Shown here in pieces: positions 22,901 through 30,968 of a stretch of DNA of 30,968 nt (its first letter is position 1; each line of letters starts with the position of its first letter). A program made the translations under genes and the position numbers. The stretch spans positions 1 to 30,968 of the forward strand of contig JAZONV010000046.1 in assembly GCA_045654685.1 (NCBI GenBank). Reading direction: 5' to 3'. The stretch comes from RGIG1828 sp045654685. GTDB taxonomy: Bacteria > Bacillota > Clostridia > UMGS1810. Under the pieces are notes generated by a model. That model ran no database searches. It was not told the DNA's origin and saw only the letters and a list, made by a program, of their open reading frames with translations.

Positions 22901-23049
22901 ATCATACCCGTTCGAGTATCTACTCTCCATAAATCCCCATCATCGTCTGTGAGAAGTTTAATATGGGTTTCACTATAGGCAGAAAACCCATTGACAGACA
23001 AAATCAACATTGTTAAAATCACAAAAACAAAGATTGAAAGTCTTTTCAT
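19954..23049 (-). CDS. BspA-type leucine-rich repeat secreted protein
   Basis: 1031 residues from the chosen ATG; a GTG three codons upstream is the alternative. A signal peptide (about 1-25, ending GFSA) is followed by many LRR_5 units of about 23 residues, such as IGDYAFDGCQYLESVVIPDSV and close variants, in two main blocks (about 75-620 and 740-900). These TpLRR/BspA repeats build a surface-exposed solenoid used in adhesion and host or matrix binding. The middle (about 630-730) and the C-terminal ~120 residues are non-repeat beta-rich segments. No SLH, LPXTG or other anchor is seen, so it is probably secreted or held by other proteins. It follows the transglutaminase-like gene by 12 nt and is in one unit with it. 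Confidence 0.93.
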   Translation of the reverse strand: MKRLSIFVFVILTMLILSVNGFSAYSETHIKLLTDDDGDLWRVDTRTGMIVSGKIDSSWFEFPSEIGGYKIKGFDSAVTKDLNFSLIQIVIPEGYTHIGDYAFDGCQYLESVVIPDSVKYIGYRAFGNCKSLKKVELPRNLEYIGAGAFYGCELIEEVSIPDGVDTIKESTFSNCKSLKSVKLPDTIVSIGDYAFSSSGISRMVIPDDVTDFGVNIIYSTPWLNNFESDFVVVNNVLICYQGNSETVEVPSTVHVLSDYVFAGCSAKSIKLPNTLTKIGDYAFSSTTNLEKLTMPDSVCEIGIGLFYKSAVKEVTLSSQITKIPEYTFSRSKVKNLCLTENITEIGPYAYEYAALTSILATTITIPDNIKLIDDHAFENTLTWACKIVLPEEITLGERIFMGAYITEVIGGEKAVFKGTNPYYSTPWWDNMKKTEWMTLGDGNLVYCKFNNSEADMIIPEGIKRICYEVMSGTSSKRIICPSTLEEILPKGFSGVDAQEIVLNAGIKRIGENAFTSCRKLVKINWPDHISRIPNKCFYGCSSLKDFDFMGVYELGESCFSGTCVLTDSSLPAHIKRIEKNAFRGSTFSDFYLEALPEDGQEYCFGEDSAEYIYLHVKEGTTNHNPEWNMHSLVIDTKVEIVESGDDWMILYFKYGFEKYFTDGINIDGRYNYEFGSPMYEVIDDYHIKVSNIYSYLFGTVMKFDDKVSNGWGLVQYEPIYVGRHNGSIYAFTYSREGEITGYTGDVEYVEIPEKIDGITITKVADGIFTSGNMTVYIPSTITEFGVKEIGTGTRFEVSPQNLYYSAHSGCLYSALGTRLLCCALDDKEWTSDWHENVREIGDFAFCNSTIEEIEIPYGVIYIGDNIFGEGDHIKYIKIPDGIQNIGSNISQGNTVVVFDGAVMKIKSGAFGENIRAYANDNYDVNGNTIRKQVTSTGIFSLFTPEIDNENGKVCIPLFVKPGRHTNAYLISEIEYEDETCELFMEDVVCETVPSCYGYDVSKKVKCVRTFIWNIKNMAPLAYSESVSVDIK

Positions 23050-23061
23050 ATATCTCACCCA

Positions 23062-25068
23062 TCACCCATAATTTTCTACTATCTTTAATATTCTAAACCC
23101 ATAAAAGTTCCCGTATTTATCATTGGAAACAAGCCTTATGGTAAATCCTTTTCCGGGAACACAAATCGTTCTGCCTGCAAGTTCCTCGCCGGAATATCTT
23201 TTAAACTCATTTCCGTACATATCATATAAAACTATGAAATCTGCACCTTCTTCGGTATAGGTCGAGCCGTTAAAGGTTATGTCTATATTTCTGCAGTTGT
23301 TTAAAACTGCGTTATAAGTGAACGACTTGTCATAGTTGTTTCCGTAACAATGGTCCGTTTCAAAAGTTTCCCTTGATATGTCCGAACCCGACAGTCGTGC
23401 TCTCACAGACGGACAGTAGGGAAAAATTTGCAAATAATCCGAAACAAGAAATACTTTGACATAGTTATCATAGTTGTAATCATCAAACTTAAATGTATAT
23501 GTTTCCACATTGTTTGTTGTTCTGACACGTCTCACTTCTTTAAAACAATCATAATTATCATAAACCGCCACAACAAGATATGGTTGTTCGAGAAGTGCAC
23601 CATGTTTTACATTTACGGTTATAGTTTTGTATGACGAATATTTTACGCTGTCTATATACCAGTTGAGATTTCTATACTCTTTTACTTTCCAACCTTCGAG
23701 TTTATGATTCATTATGTAACTGTCTGTATTTGCATATATTATAAAATCTGTACAACCGTAGAAGGAATTGACATATCCTTCCGTATCATTCCCCATAATG
23801 TAGAGCGTAAATCCACTCATGTTTTTAAACGCTTGAGCATCTATTACCAAAATAGTTTCAGGTATATATACATTTCTGACATCATTGCCATCAAAAGCAC
23901 CGGTCTCTATAATGCGGACATTTTTACCATTTATGGTGCTCTGAATTCTTATGTCACGTTTGAACTCGTTAACACAATCATAAACATAATAACAGTCCTC
24001 GTTATTATATTTCATTTCTTTGTATATAACATCATCAATTATTATCGTACCTGATTGAACCAGACACTTTCTTGAATCACTCAAAAGCTGGCCTGTCATA
24101 CCAAAATTAGAATAACTCATTTCACCTTTGGTGAAAACACCATTTTCGTATGAGTTGTTACTCCCCCAAGTGGTGTCCATGAATGACCATTTTCCATCTA
24201 TATACACATAGTTCCATGCGTGATAATCCGTACCCGCTGTGCCATAAACATATCTTGCCGGAATCCCGGCACCTTGCAAAAGCATGGCTGTAAGACTGGC
24301 ATATCCACCACATACAGCACGTTTTTCTTCAAGTGCCACAAGAGCACTTTGTCCATCATATTCTCCCACACCATTATAGGCATCATAATCATAATATACA
24401 TTTTCGCAAACCCACTTATATATTGCCATTGCCTTTTCATAGTCGTTTTCAATACCACGGGTTATTTCCTCTGCTTTATCTCTGTATATCTGACCGTATT
24501 CGTCACCCTCATCACCTATGTAATCGCTTTTGTAGTATTCTAAAGTTTCTGCCGGGAGATTTTCATAAAATTTTTCATAATTGCTGTTTGCCGTTGTTGC
24601 AGCAGGTGTTGTAAAACTAAGGCTATCACTATATTTATTTAATTTTGTGTTCAAAAGTGTAAATGATGTTCCGTTTTTATAAAATATCTTTACGTCTATT
24701 ATATATCCCATGGAGTTAGTGCTGTTTTCAAATCCAGAAAAGTCAATAACACCTGTAACTTCCTTTCCGCATTCATCGGCATACACATTTTCGATAACAA
24801 CAAGATTTGTTTTTGCAACAGCTATGTTGATCATCCGAATATCTTCATCCGGATTCATTCTGTAGTGAAGATTCAAACCATCAATATAAAATTCCATACA
24901 ATTATTATTCTCGTAAGCGTATGGTCTGAAATATTTGCCACCATAAGTGTTATCAAGTCCATCGGGAATAAATCCCTGTGCATAAACAGAACCTGACATC
25001 ATAAGCACAACTATCAGGAATATGGCAATTATTTTCATGAAATTATTTTTGTATGTTATTCTTTTCAT
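23062..25068 (-). CDS. Secreted transglutaminase-like protein with LRR-like segment
   Basis: 668 residues. Signal peptide about 1-30 (cleavage after SVYA). A transglutaminase/cysteine-protease core at about 200-305 has the full triad: C253 in AVCGGYASLT, H283 in DYHAWNYVYI and D298 in SFMDTTWGS. Such domains cross-link or cut proteins, or cleave peptide bridges, outside the cell. At about 385-430 lies one BspA-like LRR unit (VRNVYIPETILVIDAQAF). The remainder, to 668, is beta-rich and of unknown fold. It directly precedes the BspA-like LRR protein, which suggests the two act together at the surface, for example by cross-linking it. The start is 46 nt after the ftsY stop, with GGAAGAG upstream, so read-through from smc-ftsY is likely. 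Confidence 0.9.
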   Translation of the reverse strand: MKRITYKNNFMKIIAIFLIVVLMMSGSVYAQGFIPDGLDNTYGGKYFRPYAYENNNCMEFYIDGLNLHYRMNPDEDIRMINIAVAKTNLVVIENVYADECGKEVTGVIDFSGFENSTNSMGYIIDVKIFYKNGTSFTLLNTKLNKYSDSLSFTTPAATTANSNYEKFYENLPAETLEYYKSDYIGDEGDEYGQIYRDKAEEITRGIENDYEKAMAIYKWVCENVYYDYDAYNGVGEYDGQSALVALEEKRAVCGGYASLTAMLLQGAGIPARYVYGTAGTDYHAWNYVYIDGKWSFMDTTWGSNNSYENGVFTKGEMSYSNFGMTGQLLSDSRKCLVQSGTIIIDDVIYKEMKYNNEDCYYVYDCVNEFKRDIRIQSTINGKNVRIIETGAFDGNDVRNVYIPETILVIDAQAFKNMSGFTLYIMGNDTEGYVNSFYGCTDFIIYANTDSYIMNHKLEGWKVKEYRNLNWYIDSVKYSSYKTITVNVKHGALLEQPYLVVAVYDNYDCFKEVRRVRTTNNVETYTFKFDDYNYDNYVKVFLVSDYLQIFPYCPSVRARLSGSDISRETFETDHCYGNNYDKSFTYNAVLNNCRNIDITFNGSTYTEEGADFIVLYDMYGNEFKRYSGEELAGRTICVPGKGFTIRLVSNDKYGNFYGFRILKIVENYG

Positions 25069-25114
25069 ATACTCAATGCTCTTCCTTCACTTTTAAGACA
25101 TATAACTTTACATA

Positions 25115-26395
25115 TTAATTAAAAAGCGCCTTTGCAAAATCCATGGGAACAAAATCCTGAAGGTCGTCTATACCCTCACCAACACCCACAAGTTTTACGG
25201 GGATGTTTTGCTCATGGGCAATTGCCAAAACAATTCCGCCCTTTGCACTTCCGTCAAGTTTTGTGAGAATTATTCCGGTGATGGTTGCAGTTTCAGAGAA
25301 AAGTTTCGACTGAACAACTGCATTCTGACCGGTTGTTGCATCTAAAACAAGAAGGGTTTCAAGGCTTGCCCCGGGAAGTTCACGCTCTATGATTCTTGAA
25401 ATTTTTGCAAGTTCGTCCATAAGATTCTTCTTATTGTGAAGTCTTCCTGCGGTATCTAAAATTATCAAATCCGAGCCTCTTGATTTTGCCGCGGCAATGG
25501 TGTCAAAAACAACAGATGCAGGGTCTGATCCCTCCTGATGCTTTATGATGTCCACTCCGCTTCTGTCTGCCCAAACCTGAAGCTGGTCAATGGCAGCTGC
25601 TCTGAATGTGTCGGCTGCGCCAAGGATTACCTTCTTACCTTCTGCCTTGTAGCGTGCTGCCATCTTTCCTATTGATGTGGTTTTACCAACACCGTTAACG
25701 CCAATTACCATTATAACTGCCGGATTTGTTTGGGTGTTTATGGCAGGATCCTGACCGGAAAGAATTCCTGATACAATCTCTTCAATTGCACCTTTAACCT
25801 GATCGGTTTCGGTGATTCTTTCTTCCTTAACCTTTTTTCTCAAAGAGTCAATGATATAGAGAGATGTGTCAACGCCAACATCTGCCATAATGAGAGCTTC
25901 TTCAAGTTCTTCAAAAAGCTCCTCATCAACTTTCCCGAATGCCGCAAGAACTCCGTCTATTTTTGAGCTTATGGAATCTCTTGTTTTGGAAAGTCCCGCT
26001 TTGAGTTTTGCAAAAAAGCCTTTCTTTTCGGGAATTTCTTTTGGCTCGGGGTCTGCAACCTCCTCTGAAACTTCCGATGAAATTTCTTCGGATTCTGCTT
26101 TTTCTTCAGAAACTTCCTCACATATATCTTCTGTCAAATCCTCTTGTGCTGTTTCCTGTGCTTCATCTGTCAAAGCATCCTCTTCTTCAGAGATATCAAC
26201 ATTTTCTGAAACAGCTTCTTCCAAAGATGACTCCAAAGAATCTTCCACTTCAACCTCTGATGCACTTACTGCATCATCGTTTGGAATATTATCTTCTGAT
26301 TTAACTTCCGCTATTTCCTCTTGCGGTTTTGTTTTTTCAACATTATCTCCTTTTTTGGAAAAGCCAAAAAAGGAACCAAATTTTTTGAATGCCAT
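25115..26395 (-). CDS. ftsY: Signal recognition particle receptor FtsY
   Basis: 426 residues. This GTPase receptor brings ribosome-SRP complexes to the membrane. A long acidic N-terminal region (about 30-125, largely Glu, Ser and Asp) precedes the NG domain. N begins near 126 (GFFAKLKAGL). G has GVNGVGKTT (232-240), DTAGRLHNKKNLMDEL, TKLDGSAKGG and the C-terminal VGVGEGIDDLQDF. The overlap with the smc stop is a single base (TAATG), so the two genes are translationally coupled, as in other Firmicutes. Confidence 0.98.
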   Translation of the reverse strand: MAFKKFGSFFGFSKKGDNVEKTKPQEEIAEVKSEDNIPNDDAVSASEVEVEDSLESSLEEAVSENVDISEEEDALTDEAQETAQEDLTEDICEEVSEEKAESEEISSEVSEEVADPEPKEIPEKKGFFAKLKAGLSKTRDSISSKIDGVLAAFGKVDEELFEELEEALIMADVGVDTSLYIIDSLRKKVKEERITETDQVKGAIEEIVSGILSGQDPAINTQTNPAVIMVIGVNGVGKTTSIGKMAARYKAEGKKVILGAADTFRAAAIDQLQVWADRSGVDIIKHQEGSDPASVVFDTIAAAKSRGSDLIILDTAGRLHNKKNLMDELAKISRIIERELPGASLETLLVLDATTGQNAVVQSKLFSETATITGIILTKLDGSAKGGIVLAIAHEQNIPVKLVGVGEGIDDLQDFVPMDFAKALFN

Positions 26396-29300
26396 TAGTT
26401 GTATTCCTCCAGATCTTCAAATTTGAGTTTAAGAAGTTTTGATACACCTTTTTCCTGCATGGTTACACCATACATAATATCTGCCGCTTCCATTGTACCT
26501 CTACGGTGTGTTACGACGATAAACTGGGTTTTTGAACTGTATTTTTTGATGTAGTCTGCAAAACGATATACGTTGTTGTCATCAAGAGCCGCCTCAACCT
26601 CATCAAGGATACAGAAAGGCGTTGGTCTGACCTCTAAAACAGAGAACAAAAGTGCGATAGCAGAAAGGGCACGCTCTCCGCCGGATAATGCCATCATATT
26701 CTGAAGTTTTTTTCCGGGAGGCTGAACCTCAATGTCTATTCCGCTCTCTAAGATGTTATCGGGTTCGGTGAGAGAAAGTTTGCCTGTTCCGCCTCCAAAG
26801 AGGGCTTTGAACACCACGTCAAAACGGTTTTGGATGATTTCAAAACTTTCACGGAAAAGTTTCTCCATTATAGACTGCATATCTCTTATGATATCTTCAA
26901 GTTTTTTCTTGGTTTCATCAAGATCTTCTTTCTGTGCAGACAGAAAATCAAAACGTTCTTTTACTTCCTTATACTGCTCAATTGAATCAACGTTGATATT
27001 TCCAAGTGCTTTTATCTGTGCTCTGAGAGATGATGCTTCTCTCTGGGATTCAACCATGTTGAAATCTTCACGTTTATATTCAAGAGCGGCATTATATGTG
27101 AGTTCATATTCATCCCACAGTTTTGCGGTTATGTGTTCTGTTTCAAGTTCGATTTTTGAATTCTGATTTTCTATTCTTGAAACTTCAAGTTGAAGAACAT
27201 ATATGCTTTCGTTTTCTTCTTTGAGTTGCTTTTGACCTTCAACCAGTTTTTTTGATGCCATATCATATGCGGCGGTGTTCTCTTCAATAACTTTCGTAAG
27301 TTCCTCTCCGCTCATTTCCGACTGGGAAATCTCTCTCTGGATTGACTCTATTTCTTCTTGTATTGCTTTGTTCTGATTGAGATACTCTTCTTTTTCTCTC
27401 GATTTTTCAATACCTGCAACTGCAGATGACTGTTTTTCTGAAGTGAGCATTTCAATTTTTTCACGGCAAAGTTCAATGTCTTTTTCTATGCCGGAGAACG
27501 AAATTTTGTCATCAGTTACGGAGGCAAGATAGATTTCTCTCTCTTCTGTGAGTTTTGCCCCCTCTGATTGAACCTTTTCCTGCTCTTCTTTCACCTGACG
27601 GACAGTGTTTTCATTTTCCTCTATTTTTTCTTTTAATGCAATTTTCTGTTTGTCAACGTCTTCAATTTCGCCGAGAACCGAACCGCTTTCTGTTGTGATA
27701 AGATTTATGTTTCTTTCAAGTTCTCTTATGATACGGTTGTTGTTTTCAATGGCAGATGTAACCTTGATTTTATCCTGATTACAAAGGTTGAGTTCTTCTT
27801 CAAGTTCTTCCTTTTTCTGTGCCATCTTTTTAACTGTCTGACGATAGGAATTGATTTTGTCATCATTGTCGTCAATGATTTTTTGAAGTTCTTCTATTTT
27901 TTTTGCAAGTTCTTCAATGTCTTTTCCACGGCTGAGGAGGCTCTGTGTTTTGTTCACGCTTCCGCCGGTGAGAGAACCGCCGGGATTTATAAGCTGACCA
28001 TCCAGAGTTACTATTTTATACTTATACCCTGTTTTTTTGGAAAGACTGACAGCATTATCCAGATTGTCCATAACAACAACTCTGCCTATGAGGCTTTTGA
28101 AGATGCCATCATATTTTTCGTCATAGGAAACAAGTTCGGATGCAAGGCCGATATAGCCTTTTTCTTTTTTGGGTGCATCACTCAAGAGTGTTCCTTTAAC
28201 AGATGTGAGGGGAAGGAATGTTGCTCTTCCAATTTTTTTCTCTTTGAGAAATCCTATTGCTTTTTTTGCACAGTCTTCATCTGTGACAACAATATTTTGA
28301 AGCATTGAGCCAAGAGCAACTTCAACTGCAGTCACATATTTGGCTTCAACGTCTATAAGTTTTGAAACAACACCCAAAACACCTTTTATGTCTGATGTGA
28401 GAATGCTTTTTACACTTTTGGAATATCCTTCATAGCCTTTTTCCAAATCTTCCAAAACATTCTTTCTTGACTGCATATCATTGCAGGAAGCAACAATTTC
28501 ATTTTGTTCTTCCTTGGCTTTGTTCATTTTTTCGCTGACTTCGAAATACTCATTTTTGAGTTTTTCCATTTCATCACGGGCTTTTGACTTTCTTTTGTCA
28601 ACTTCATCCCGATCTTTATTTAAAGACTCCTCTTTTTCTTTTGCATCTGAAAGTGCTTCTTTTTTAACATTCAGATCGTCTATCAATGTGGCTTTTCTCT
28701 CATCAAAGTTTTTGAGAAGCATATCCAAACTTGAGATTTTAGCCTTTGAGGCGGAATTCTCGTTTAAAAGAGCCACAATGCGGTCTTTTACTCTTTCGCT
28801 TTCTTCAAGTTTTTCCGAAATCTTTGCATCAAAATCAGAAAGAACAGAGTCATGAGCGGAAATCTTTTCTTCAAGTTCTGCCTTTTCCTTTGTTTTTTCT
28901 TCTATTCTTAAAAGAAGTTCCTGAACCTCTTGTTCACCCATTTTGATTTTTTCGCCAAGAGCCTTTATTTCTTCATCAATACGGGTGCAGTTTTGCAGAT
29001 TGTTTTCTATGTTGGTGTTGAGGATATCAATTCTGTGAGAAAGACTTCCGGAGTTTTTCTCCAAATCAAAACTTTGCTGACGAAGATTTGTTATTTTTTC
29101 ATTAAGCTCTGAAAGGCTTGATGTTTCTTTTTCAATGAGAGCTTCAATCTCGGCAAGTTTCTGTTTTTCTGCGTTGAGCTGATTGAAAGCAATTGTGAAC
29201 TTATCCTTTCCTTCCTTAAGGGCAATTTTCTGTTTGTCGATGTTACGGATTGAAATGTTTATGTCAAGGCCTTTTAAAACCTCACGAAGGTCAAGATATT

Positions 29301-29940
29301 TCCTTGCTTTTTTGGACTGAATTTCCAAAGGACCTACCTGGGATTCAAGTTCTGAAAGAAGGTCTTTTATGCGGAGAAGATTTTCTTCTGTCTGAAGAAG
29401 TTTTTTCTCGGATTCATTTTTGCGATATTTATATTTTGTTATTCCCGATGCTTCTTCAAAGATAATTCTTCTCTCTTCTGCCTTATTTGAAAGAATCTGG
29501 TCAATCTTACCCTGACCGATTACGGAATATCCCTCTTTACCAAGACCTGTGTCCATGAAAAGTTCATGAATGTCTTTGAGACGGCATTCCTTGTCGTTTA
29601 TGAGATAGTTACTTTCACCGCTTCTGTGAACTCTTCTTGTTACCTTTACGGTGTCATAGTCAATTTTAAAAATATTATCTCTGTTGTCAAGAATAATGGA
29701 AACCTGGGCAAAACCGAGAGGACTTCTCTTTTGAGTACCTGCAAAAATAACGTCCTGCATGTTTCCTCCACGAAGACTTTTTGCACTCTGCTCACCCATA
29801 ACCCAACGGATAGCATCGGAAATGTTACTCTTTCCGCTACCATTTGGACCAACTATTGTGGTTATGCCCTGACCGAATTCAAGATTTATTTTGTCTGCAA
29901 AGGATTTAAACCCTTGCATCTCAATTCCTTTAAGATACAA
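26395..29940 (-). CDS. smc: Chromosome segregation protein SMC
   Basis: 1181 residues, normal for bacterial SMC. It is the ATPase arm of condensin, acting with ScpA and ScpB. Walker A is GPNGSGKSN (31-39) and the Q-loop region has FAGTQKR. Long coiled coils (about 165-500 and 680-1010) flank the hinge (about 505-660, with the ETAKY-type VEAKYVTAVEVALG and GGSLTGGS). The C-terminal head has LSGGERALSAIALLFS and Walker B CILDEVEAALDD. The start codon is TTG, supported by GAGGTG 8 nt upstream and the conserved MYLKGIEMQGFKSF N-terminus. Unlike B. subtilis, rnc is not the preceding gene. Confidence 0.98.
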   Translation of the reverse strand: MYLKGIEMQGFKSFADKINLEFGQGITTIVGPNGSGKSNISDAIRWVMGEQSAKSLRGGNMQDVIFAGTQKRSPLGFAQVSIILDNRDNIFKIDYDTVKVTRRVHRSGESNYLINDKECRLKDIHELFMDTGLGKEGYSVIGQGKIDQILSNKAEERRIIFEEASGITKYKYRKNESEKKLLQTEENLLRIKDLLSELESQVGPLEIQSKKARKYLDLREVLKGLDINISIRNIDKQKIALKEGKDKFTIAFNQLNAEKQKLAEIEALIEKETSSLSELNEKITNLRQQSFDLEKNSGSLSHRIDILNTNIENNLQNCTRIDEEIKALGEKIKMGEQEVQELLLRIEEKTKEKAELEEKISAHDSVLSDFDAKISEKLEESERVKDRIVALLNENSASKAKISSLDMLLKNFDERKATLIDDLNVKKEALSDAKEKEESLNKDRDEVDKRKSKARDEMEKLKNEYFEVSEKMNKAKEEQNEIVASCNDMQSRKNVLEDLEKGYEGYSKSVKSILTSDIKGVLGVVSKLIDVEAKYVTAVEVALGSMLQNIVVTDEDCAKKAIGFLKEKKIGRATFLPLTSVKGTLLSDAPKKEKGYIGLASELVSYDEKYDGIFKSLIGRVVVMDNLDNAVSLSKKTGYKYKIVTLDGQLINPGGSLTGGSVNKTQSLLSRGKDIEELAKKIEELQKIIDDNDDKINSYRQTVKKMAQKKEELEEELNLCNQDKIKVTSAIENNNRIIRELERNINLITTESGSVLGEIEDVDKQKIALKEKIEENENTVRQVKEEQEKVQSEGAKLTEEREIYLASVTDDKISFSGIEKDIELCREKIEMLTSEKQSSAVAGIEKSREKEEYLNQNKAIQEEIESIQREISQSEMSGEELTKVIEENTAAYDMASKKLVEGQKQLKEENESIYVLQLEVSRIENQNSKIELETEHITAKLWDEYELTYNAALEYKREDFNMVESQREASSLRAQIKALGNINVDSIEQYKEVKERFDFLSAQKEDLDETKKKLEDIIRDMQSIMEKLFRESFEIIQNRFDVVFKALFGGGTGKLSLTEPDNILESGIDIEVQPPGKKLQNMMALSGGERALSAIALLFSVLEVRPTPFCILDEVEAALDDNNVYRFADYIKKYSSKTQFIVVTHRRGTMEAADIMYGVTMQEKGVSKLLKLKFEDLEEYN

Positions 29941-30007
29941 TTTTGATACACCTCAAACAATCTTTTGTATATGATGTATTTGCTATTTCCCAAAATACAC
30001 CTTTTAT

Positions 30008-30036
30008 ATAATATCATAAGAATGAAAAATTTGCAA
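30008..30036 (-). promoter_or_regulatory. Promoter of smc-ftsY
   Basis: The -35 TTGCAA (30031-30036) and -10 TATTAT (30008-30013) have a 17-nt spacer on the minus strand. The -35 directly adjoins the terminator of the upstream gene. Confidence 0.7.
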
Positions 30037-30074
30037 GAAAAAACTACAATGAGAGATTTTCCCATTGTAGTTTT
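30036..30074 (-). terminator. Terminator of the 195-residue secreted protein gene
   Basis: The arms AAACTACAATG (30041-30051) and CATTGTAGTTT (30063-30073) form an 11-bp stem, and on the minus strand the stem is followed by a T-run (TTTTTTC). It is 22 nt downstream of the stop codon. Confidence 0.85.
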
Positions 30075-30095
30075 AAATTTATCCGTCAGTCTGTT

Positions 30096-30683
30096 TCAAT
30101 AAGATTTTCCGCAGATTTGCATACAGGGAGAATACCACGCAATATCTCTTGAACTGATGTTAGCCAAAATTTCATAATTCAGACTTCCACTAAATCCGTT
30201 CTCCAGAGTGATTTCGTCAGTCTCGTAGCCGTAATCATCATAAAATACAATCATTTTCTCTGTTACATCAGGAACCGGAACATCGGGATATTCACCATCG
30301 TCAGGCTTTACGTCCTCATCTTCCACAACGTTTACCGTAAGACGTCCCACCTCAATTCCGTCAGGACTGCGGACAATAACATCTGCCCATCCGGAGGCGT
30401 AGGCATCTACTGTAATAGTTTTTCCATCCTCCCAGCTATGAACGCACAGAATTTTATCGTCTGTTGTTTCAAATTCAAGATTGGTATCCGCAGGAAAAGG
30501 TGAGTAGAAATAAAAACTCCTTGTCTCTCCTGCAGTCATTGTGACAGAATAGTTTTCGTCAGCATCAGGGAAAATAACCTGACCGATTTCCACTCCGTCA
30601 ACAGTTGCATCTGCCGCCATCGGCACTACCGTATTCATAGCAAAAATACAAATTGCCAGAAATACCGATAATAGTTTTTTCAT
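30096..30683 (-). CDS. Small secreted protein of unknown function
   Basis: 195 residues. The signal peptide is about 1-23 (VVPMAA-DA). Next is an Ig-like beta-sandwich-looking segment (about 30-120) containing a YFYSPFP stretch, then a short acidic Pro-rich linker (VKPDDGEYPDVPVPDV). A C-terminal part has two Cys, in SPCMQICGKSY, that may form a disulfide or a membrane or cell-wall contact. No family is recognised. It is a single-gene unit, with a consensus promoter, AGGAGGT 7-8 nt before the ATG and its own terminator, so it is probably well expressed. Confidence 0.78.
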   Translation of the reverse strand: MKKLLSVFLAICIFAMNTVVPMAADATVDGVEIGQVIFPDADENYSVTMTAGETRSFYFYSPFPADTNLEFETTDDKILCVHSWEDGKTITVDAYASGWADVIVRSPDGIEVGRLTVNVVEDEDVKPDDGEYPDVPVPDVTEKMIVFYDDYGYETDEITLENGFSGSLNYEILANISSRDIAWYSPCMQICGKSY

Positions 30684-30740
30684 TTTTTCAACCTCCTTGC
30701 AATTTTTTATATGTCCATATCATTAGTTGTCATTTTTTTC

Positions 30741-30770
30741 ATTATACTCCTCATTACAGTTGTGTGTCAA
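30741..30770 (-). promoter_or_regulatory. Strong promoter of the 195-residue secreted protein gene
   Basis: Consensus -35 TTGACA (30765-30770) and consensus -10 TATAAT (30741-30746) have an 18-nt spacer on the minus strand. Confidence 0.85.
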
Positions 30771-30833
30771 CACAAAATACACTTTTTCAGGAACGTGTGT
30801 TTTAAACGAACAGTTGGCTAAACAGCAAAAAAA

Positions 30834-30930
30834 GGGGATGTTTAAAAACCCCCACTGAAAATCGAGGATGAAAATTCCTCGATTTTTTTGTATAGAAAGA
30901 AGGCTGAAATCATAGCGAAATCAGCCTTTT
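30834..30930. terminator. Cluster of three hairpins at the right edge
   Basis: GGGG/CCCC around 30834-30853 is a weak hairpin. Arms AAATCGAGGA (30859-30868) and TCCTCGATTT (30876-30885) are followed on the plus strand by seven T. Arms AAGGCTGA (30900-30907) and TCAGCCTT (30921-30928) are followed by TTTTTG. Both strong hairpins look like terminators that read best on the plus strand, though no plus-strand gene lies to their left in this window. They also have T-runs on the minus side, so they may end a minus-strand gene from beyond the edge. Confidence 0.6.
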
Positions 30931-30947
30931 TGTGGTATAATATTTGT

Positions 30948-30968
30948 ATGACCAAACACAAATATAAC
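30948..30968 (+). CDS. Possible start of a plus-strand gene cut by the window edge
   Basis: Only seven codons are visible (M-T-K-H-K-Y-N) with no stop before the edge. A consensus, TG-extended -10 box TATAAT (30936-30941) stands 6 nt before the ATG. There is no ribosome binding site, so the message would be almost leaderless, or the true start lies further right. No product can be named. Confidence 0.25.

Noticed and set aside
25866..26426. 186-codon Ser-rich plus-strand frame
   Set aside because: It is the antisense of the Glu/Ser-rich N-terminus of ftsY; the Glu codons read as Ser/Phe on the other strand.

Overview
The window comes from a low-GC Gram-positive bacterium of the Firmicutes, most likely class Clostridia. 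The supporting signs are A+T-rich DNA, strong AGGAGG-type ribosome binding sites, promoters of the TTGACA-N17-TATAAT type, and the conserved block smc-ftsY-(ylxM-ffh-rpsP-khpA-rimM-trmD)-rplS-lepB-rbgA-rnhB-yraN, which is a Firmicutes gene order. S-layer-homology and BspA-type leucine-rich surface proteins, ThyX in place of (or beside) ThyA, and a SipW-like peptidase also fit a Clostridia member. Every gene I can support lies on the minus strand, so transcription runs from high to low coordinates. The only plus-strand candidate is a possible ORF start cut off by the right edge.

Layout from right to left, in the direction of transcription. The right edge (30684-30968) is a hairpin-rich divergent intergenic region. 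It is followed by a small secreted protein (30683-30096), then smc and ftsY. Two large secreted proteins come next, a transglutaminase-like protein and a BspA-type LRR protein, inserted between ftsY and ylxM, which are neighbours in Bacillus subtilis. A strong promoter with an inverted repeat then drives ylxM-ffh-rpsP-khpA-rimM-trmD (SRP and ribosome maturation). rplS and lepB each have their own promoter. rbgA-rnhB-yraN follow as tightly packed genes.

From about 13.0 to 4.8 kb is an accessory island. It holds an unknown 358-residue protein with a GTG start, a PqqD-like protein, a SipW/S24-S26-type peptidase and an ABC exporter, coupled by short gaps or overlaps. After these come a secreted protein and a 60-residue peptide with their own strong promoter and a strong terminator. 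An HPr-kinase-like protein, an SLH protein and a membrane protein close the island. PqqD, HprK-like kinase, ABC exporter and a short YxxP-type peptide is the parts list of kinase-tailored lasso-peptide (RiPP) clusters. However, no asparagine-synthetase-like cyclase, no transglutaminase-type leader protease and no radical SAM enzyme is present. This is the most likely undescribed system in the window; its function is inferred only.

At 4.7 kb lies a monocistronic HU gene. A nucleotide and envelope operon (LOG protein, unknown, HD phosphohydrolase, WecG/TagA glycosyltransferase, thyX, thymidylate kinase) then runs toward a tRNA-Arg(CCG) gene. Downstream of the tRNA is a 121-bp exact direct repeat carrying a second copy of its terminator and of its last 14 bases. 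Between the copies sit two short hairpins, each containing GCGAAGC.
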